Positions 59,822 to 64,000 of a stretch of DNA of 64,000 bases are shown here, one piece after another (the first letter of the stretch is position 1; every line of letters starts with the position of its first letter). The stretch spans positions 573,699 through 637,698 of the forward strand of contig NW_019091483.1 of the NCBI RefSeq assembly GCF_001949145.1. The letters run 5' to 3'. The position numbers were made by a program, and so were the translations under genes. The notes under the pieces were generated by a model, which did no database searches, had not been told where the DNA came from, and saw nothing but the letters and a program-made list of their open reading frames with translations. This DNA is from Acanthaster planci (Eukaryota > Echinodermata > Asteroidea > Valvatida > Acanthasteridae).

Positions 59822-62800
59822 GTAAGTCTGCCTTTATAGAATGTTTTAATTTGAGGAAATTGCTCTGCCCTCCATGAGCTTGGATTTTATCCTCATTTTC
59901 TGGATTGGCCAAACAGGTACTGTGGGTTTTGTCCCCAGTTCAAGTTTCAGATCGGCGAGACGTTCGGCCGGACCACCTCTCGCCTGCTGACCAACCCAAC
60001 TGTGGCGAGCTCGGGCCGGCCCGTCTTGGCCGACATCAGTCCAGTCAAAGGCCCGGATTCTCAGGTTACAGGGGAGACAAAGCGACTCGCTGCCAGAGGA
60101 GATGTCTTGAGGAGTAGACGGGCCAGCTTTGGAGACCAGAAGCTTGGAGAGACAATGGTCCCTGGGTATACAGGTAATCAAGATCCCTTAGCGGGATGTT
60201 TTGTTTAGAAATTCGTGTATAGATACTTTATGCAAAGTGCAGCCCGGCTTAATAACTCCTACTATTTGTTCGTGGAAAAATGAAACAGTTTCTTATTAGG
60301 ATGGCGCTGGCGTATGGTATAATTTACCACGTGTTTGACAAATTTTAGTAGTCCCGGTTCTTTCAACTTCGGCAAGGGACATTTCAACAGTCATTTAGTC
60401 TATCCGTTGGAAGCATATTTGACAATACCTTGACCTTCGATTTAGCCAGAGTATGGTAGTTCTCACAAAGTTAACTGACTCCCGACCATAACGAAATGTT
60501 CGTCTTCTATGGCTGATGTCGGTACTTCTCCTTTGGTTCCGTCAGGCTACATTCCGAAAGGTGAACATTACTTCGGGGATCGTTACGCCGAAAACTGTCG
60601 CAACGCTATCGCTGAATTTGAGCTTGAACAGCGAAATCATAAGTCCAAGACCACTGCTATGGAACGGGTACGGCACATCCAGGCAGGCCGTATCGAACCA
60701 ACGGAACAAGAGAAAAAGGTACATGACTTGTATGCAACCGTTTGTTATCACTCCATGATGCTGTCGTTAATGTAAATTACACTTATTTGAACTTGCTTGT
60801 AAAACATACGTATTAGGACAGATATCATCGTCACATTTTATTTAACGAAAGACAGAAAATGGTGTGCGGCATAGAAAAGGGTTGTAGGCCTACATAGGCC
60901 TAATTGTGCCGAATAAACTGCCAGCGTCCTGTTGTAATTCTTCCATTTTGCACCCCAGCTACGATACCGTCAAGAGTTGTTTGACGTGAGGCAAGCTTTG
61001 CGTTTAGTGTTTAATGTCCCTTCAAACAAAGTCGAGACCAAGTATTAAATGCTGTTCCGGAAATATTTTCAAATCTTGTATTATCTTTCTAGAGTCATCA
61101 TAGCCCAATTTCGTTATTTAATATAAAGTAGAAGTTTTTTTCTCAACGGGCAAAGCAAAACACTGACAATCGACTGTTTCGATGAGGGGACCCTTGTGAC
61201 TCTAGAAAAAGGTCATTCTAAAAAAAGGACATCTTTTCCTCCCGGTTAGGAATCGCCATTGCGTTGCCGTGGTCCTCTGAAGCCGATCAAGAAAGACATC
61301 GCACCTCTTGTGTACGGAAAACCGAACGAGCAGCAACATTCCACTTCACCGTACTACATGGCTCAGCATGATCCTCAGAAATTCTTCATGTCAGGTAAAT
61401 GCCATGGAATGAATAATAATAATAATAATAAAGCATTTATAAGGCGCACTATATCTGCAAAGCATTCAGAGGCGCCGGTCTTGGTGGAAAAATGAAAATC
61501 CAATTGTGCACCGGTATTGCTCGAAGGCAACGTACGAGCATTCATGGGAAAATGCACATAGCAACATTCTAGCCATGCAAAGAGTAATACTTTGCTTCAC
61601 TAGGCTGTAACCATGCACACCCAACCAAGAACTACTTCCTCCATTAATTCACCCCATTCCTACCATATTTCATCGTTCCATATGTTTCAGGCTACACTGG
61701 TTTTATCCCAAAGTCCCGCGGGCTGATTGGGATGAGCTATCCCATCATCACCAATTACGCCCTCAACGAATTCACTAGCGATCCTCGTCATGCAATAAGC
61801 CGTTTGCAGGTAAGCATAGACGGCTTGTACTGCACTTCTCCCGCTCCGTTTCTTGTTTTTCTGAACTTTTTTTTTTCTGAAGGTAACCGACGACGTGGCA
61901 AGCTTAATATTGAAAAGTGTCGTATGGTATTTGTTGGCTAAACTATGATGCTACAAATTACCTTTTATTGACTGCTAGTGCTAATCTTAATGTTTAACCA
62001 AGGGATGTGCGTGGCGTATTAATGTTCGAAATGTATCTTTACTTACTCTGTACAATTACAGTCTAGTCGAAGTATAATGCTGTCAATGCTGTACTTTCGC
62101 AGGGGGCACCAGAGAAAGGAGAAACGACAGTAATAAGAGGTTGCATCAAATTACCTCGGTTGGACCCCAATATCATATACCCAACCGATTCTGGGCTTGT
62201 TCCTCACTACACGGGACACATTCCAGGTATGTCATTTAAACAAGATACTTAACAGGACGGGAAACTCAACTGCTTCAAATGTTACTTGACTAGAAGAAGT
62301 AGAAAAATGATTATTTTGTTTAAATCTATACCTCTGTAGAAGGCAGACCGTAATTTGAAATACAAACCAACAGCAATCTAATCAGTTGTGCAGTTTCTGA
62401 AAAGGCTCAAATTATTTAAAGTGTATTAAGGTAATCCACATATATTTTTGCGCATAGCTTCGATGAAAAAGTGAGGTTAAGCCTCACTTTTCAGAATTGA
62501 AATTGATGTTTAAAACCCAGAAACAACCAATACTAGTAAAAAAATTAAGGTTGGTCTCTATTTCACCGTGATAGCCATAACAGCCCCAAATCCTCCGATT
62601 TCAATATGATTTTACATACACCCGAGGGGGTTATATAGGGTTAATTCTGAGGTTAATGCCTCACATTTTTCAGGATAAAAATTTCAATTCGAATAGTCCA
62701 AATGAAGTTCCTCACTATATGAACATGAAATTCCTTGAAATTTTATCAAGGATCTCAAGTGAAGCCATCACATGTATATTTTGGCCAAAATGTTGTTGCT

Positions 62801-63575
62801 AGAATTCACAAGTTATCTTAGGTTCACCCCCTCACCCTGGATGAAAAATGAAAAAAAAAAACACTGTAAGGTGATATCTGCCACGTTTCTTGAAAATGTA
62901 AGAGTTTAATTTTTTAAAAGGGGCATAGATTGTTTAAAAAGTTCTAAGCCCTTGCGTATTTTCTAACAACTGACATTAAACAGTTTAGTCCTTAACATTT
63001 ATTAAGATAACAATCGGTCTCACTTTTAACCCTTTAAAATTAGGGCTCCAATTGTTACTTTGCCGTCATGCTAAAACCATTCAAAAAAACTTTGAACATA
63101 GTGAACTACTTTTTAAAATAAAATGTTGCGTGTATGTCATTGGGGAAAGCAATGGACTGTTAATTGAAAATCCGACGTTAACTTCTTGATGTACTTTAAA
63201 TCAAAATTTGCTTTTAAAAGCAAGGTTAACTCTGTAATTTGAAACTTTTGGAAAGCATGAAACTCGAGACATATTTAGCTCTCATTCAGCAAAGATTGGC
63301 AATGAAGCTACCATATGCCATGCCAATAATATTTCTTGTAATCTAGAAAATGAGTACTAAGTACAAGGCTGCAGAATATGCCTTGAAGTCTTTAGATGCT
63401 AAGAACTTAAGAATTTTTGTGGAGATGTTACCATGAGGGCTTCTTGCTAATTTGAAATCCTTTTTCGTCTGTTTGTACAGGCCAGAAGTTCCGCTATGGT
63501 ACAACCTTTGGTCACAGCACCCGCAATGCAAAACGAGTCCGAGTCAACATGGGTGAGGCAATCGCATCTAAGTAG
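59760..63575 (+). CDS. CIMIP2/FAM166-family ciliary microtubule inner protein (whole gene, 7 exons)
   Basis: Seven exons with consistent phases give 975 nt, or 324 residues plus stop. Members of this family (CIMIP2A-C, formerly FAM166A-C) sit inside the doublet microtubules of cilia and sperm flagella, where they stabilise the tubule wall. Four copies of a Y-x-G-x-x-P-type motif are visible: GYCGFCPQFKFQIGETFG (from residue 21), PGYTGYIPKGEHYFGDRYA (from 103), SGYTGFIPKSRGLIGMSYP (from 212) and HYTGHIPGQKFRYGTTFGH (from 287). The segment SPYYMAQHDPQKFFMSGYTG closely resembles human CIMIP2B (SPYSMDDRDPRKFFMSGFTG, from memory). There is no signal peptide or membrane helix. The gene follows alpha-spectrin by 2.7 kb on the same strand, with its own CpG-rich upstream region, so it is an independent transcription unit. 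Confidence 0.93.
59917..60173 (+). CDS. CIMIP2 exon 2, residues 21-107
   Basis: Completes G21, then YCGFCPQFKFQIGETFG to TMVPGYT plus one base, 257 nt. Motif 1 plus a basic, poorly conserved linker (residues about 45-100). Donor G/GTAATC. Confidence 0.92.
60546..60718 (+). CDS. CIMIP2 exon 3, residues 107-164
   Basis: Completes G107, then YIPKGEHYFGDRYAENCRN to EQEKK, 173 nt. Motif 2 followed by a charged helix-like stretch. Donor AAG/GTACAT. Confidence 0.92.
61250..61394 (+). CDS. CIMIP2 exon 4, residues 165-213
   Basis: ESPLRCRGPLKPIKKDIAPL to KFFMS plus one base, 145 nt. Contains SPYYMAQHDPQKFFMS, the family signature. Donor G/GTAAAT; an (AAT)n repeat starts 20 bases into the intron. Confidence 0.93.
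61409..61500. repeat. (AAT)n and AAGGCGCACTATATCTGCAA-type dispersed repeat
   Basis: A short AAT microsatellite followed by GCATTTATAAGGCGCACTAT, GCAAAGCATTCAGAGGCGCC. This looks like a widely dispersed non-coding repeat of marine invertebrate genomes (an impression from memory). It sits in CIMIP2 intron 4. Confidence 0.4.
61691..61809 (+). CDS. CIMIP2 exon 5, residues 213-252
   Basis: Completes G213, then YTGFIPKSRGLIGMSYPI to AISRLQ, 119 nt. Motif 3 with PIITNYALNEF. Acceptor ATATGTTTCAG, donor CAG/GTAAGC. Confidence 0.94.
62103..62226 (+). CDS. CIMIP2 exon 6, residues 253-294
   Basis: GAPEKGETTVIRGCIKLPR to YTGHIP plus one base, 124 nt. Linker with PRLDPN and the start of motif 4. Donor G/GTATGT. 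Confidence 0.93.
62227..63480 (+). other. CIMIP2 intron 6 (1.25 kb)
   Basis: AT-rich, with no exon seen. It contains a 10-bp perfect hairpin at 62467-62491 (AAAAGTGAGG, loop TTAAG, CCTCACTTTT) and a related GAGGTTAATGCCTCAC hairpin near 62650, perhaps remnants of one small foldback repeat. Confidence 0.6.
63481..63575 (+). CDS. CIMIP2 exon 7, residues 294-324 and stop
   Basis: Completes G294, then QKFRYGTTFGHSTRNAKR to EAIASK and TAG, 95 nt. It ends motif 4 as in CIMIP2B. A donor-like GG/GTGAGG at 63553 could in principle splice to an unseen exon beyond the window, but reading through to the stop gives a family-like C-terminus. Confidence 0.88.
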
Positions 63576-64000
63576 TCAGATTACAACTCGGCAATTTCTA
63601 GTATGAGTCTCAAAGAATCAATCATCGATGCACTTCATGAATTTGAATTCGTAAATCTTTAGATCTCTGTAGCTTCCTCCTGTCCAACATGTCACAATGT
63701 TTTCATGAAGAAAGCCGTGAACAAAATCACTGCCATTAAAAAACTTACATTCTTTGAGGTGCATACCGCTGTAGTAATGATTTCCAAGAATAACTGAATA
63801 TATATTACAAGTAAGAAGATGTGAATGTTGAACACAGCATTTTCTGATGTTAATTCAGGAACTGACTTTTTGACATGAAGCTTTATCATTTTCACAGAAT
63901 GCTTTATTTCAAATAAAACAGCATTTAGATTACTTGCACACATCAATGACCAGTGGGAAATTCAACAGTATAAATAGAGCTTTCTTATGAAAACATTTGC
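63576..64000 (+). other. CIMIP2 3' untranslated region
   Basis: AT-rich sequence after the stop codon, with one AATAAA at 63912-63917. Nothing else is recognised up to the end of the window. Confidence 0.55.
63912..63917 (+). terminator. Candidate poly(A) signal, CIMIP2
   Basis: AATAAA about 340 bases after the CIMIP2 stop, the only such hexamer I see between the stop codon and the window end. Confidence 0.45.

Overview
This is nuclear DNA from an animal, carrying spliced protein-coding genes with GT-AG introns. The proteins resemble bilaterian orthologues. The introns and spacers are AT-rich and full of small foldback and MITE-like repeats, SINE- or LINE-like tails and the over-used palindromic word TACATGTA. 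I infer a marine invertebrate, most likely an invertebrate deuterostome (echinoderm, hemichordate or cephalochordate). The phylum is not proven by the window. I saw no prokaryotic operon, CRISPR array, rRNA gene, functional tRNA gene, or retroviral or Polinton element.

Layout. (1) 1-6.3 kb: two intronless minus-strand genes for TREX-type 3'-5' DNA exonucleases (2170-2925 and 5387-6097), a recent-looking or conserved tandem pair, with a 30-bp minisatellite (511-630) and a 290-bp foldback (1147-1439) beside them. (2) 6.3-17.4 kb: a gene-poor stretch with a perfect 38-bp palindrome, several inverted-repeat elements and degenerate direct repeats. It probably also holds the undetected 5' leader exon(s) and promoter of the next gene. 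(3) 17.4-57.0 kb: a complete alpha-spectrin gene on the plus strand. I could join 50 coding exons with consistent phases into 7236 nt, or 2411 residues, close to the about 2415 residues of the fly protein as I remember it. It has the N-terminal tetramerisation helix, about 20 triple-helical repeats, the SH3 domain (residues about 971-1027) and a C-terminal EF-hand region with two canonical calcium loops. (4) 59.5-63.6 kb: a complete seven-exon gene, also on the plus strand, for a CIMIP2/FAM166-family ciliary microtubule inner protein of 324 residues.

The three gene groups work in different places: DNA degradation, the membrane cytoskeleton and the ciliary axoneme. Nothing suggests they form one pathway. 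The most interesting signals are inside the spectrin gene: a duplicated 14-codon mini-exon at 44572-44613 resembling the start of exon 37; a second 42-nt exon-like segment just before the SH3 domain; intron positions that coincide exactly with the places where vertebrate SPTAN1 carries its calpain/calmodulin insert and its 20-residue alternative insert; and a foldback element sitting 14 bp from a splice donor at one of those places.
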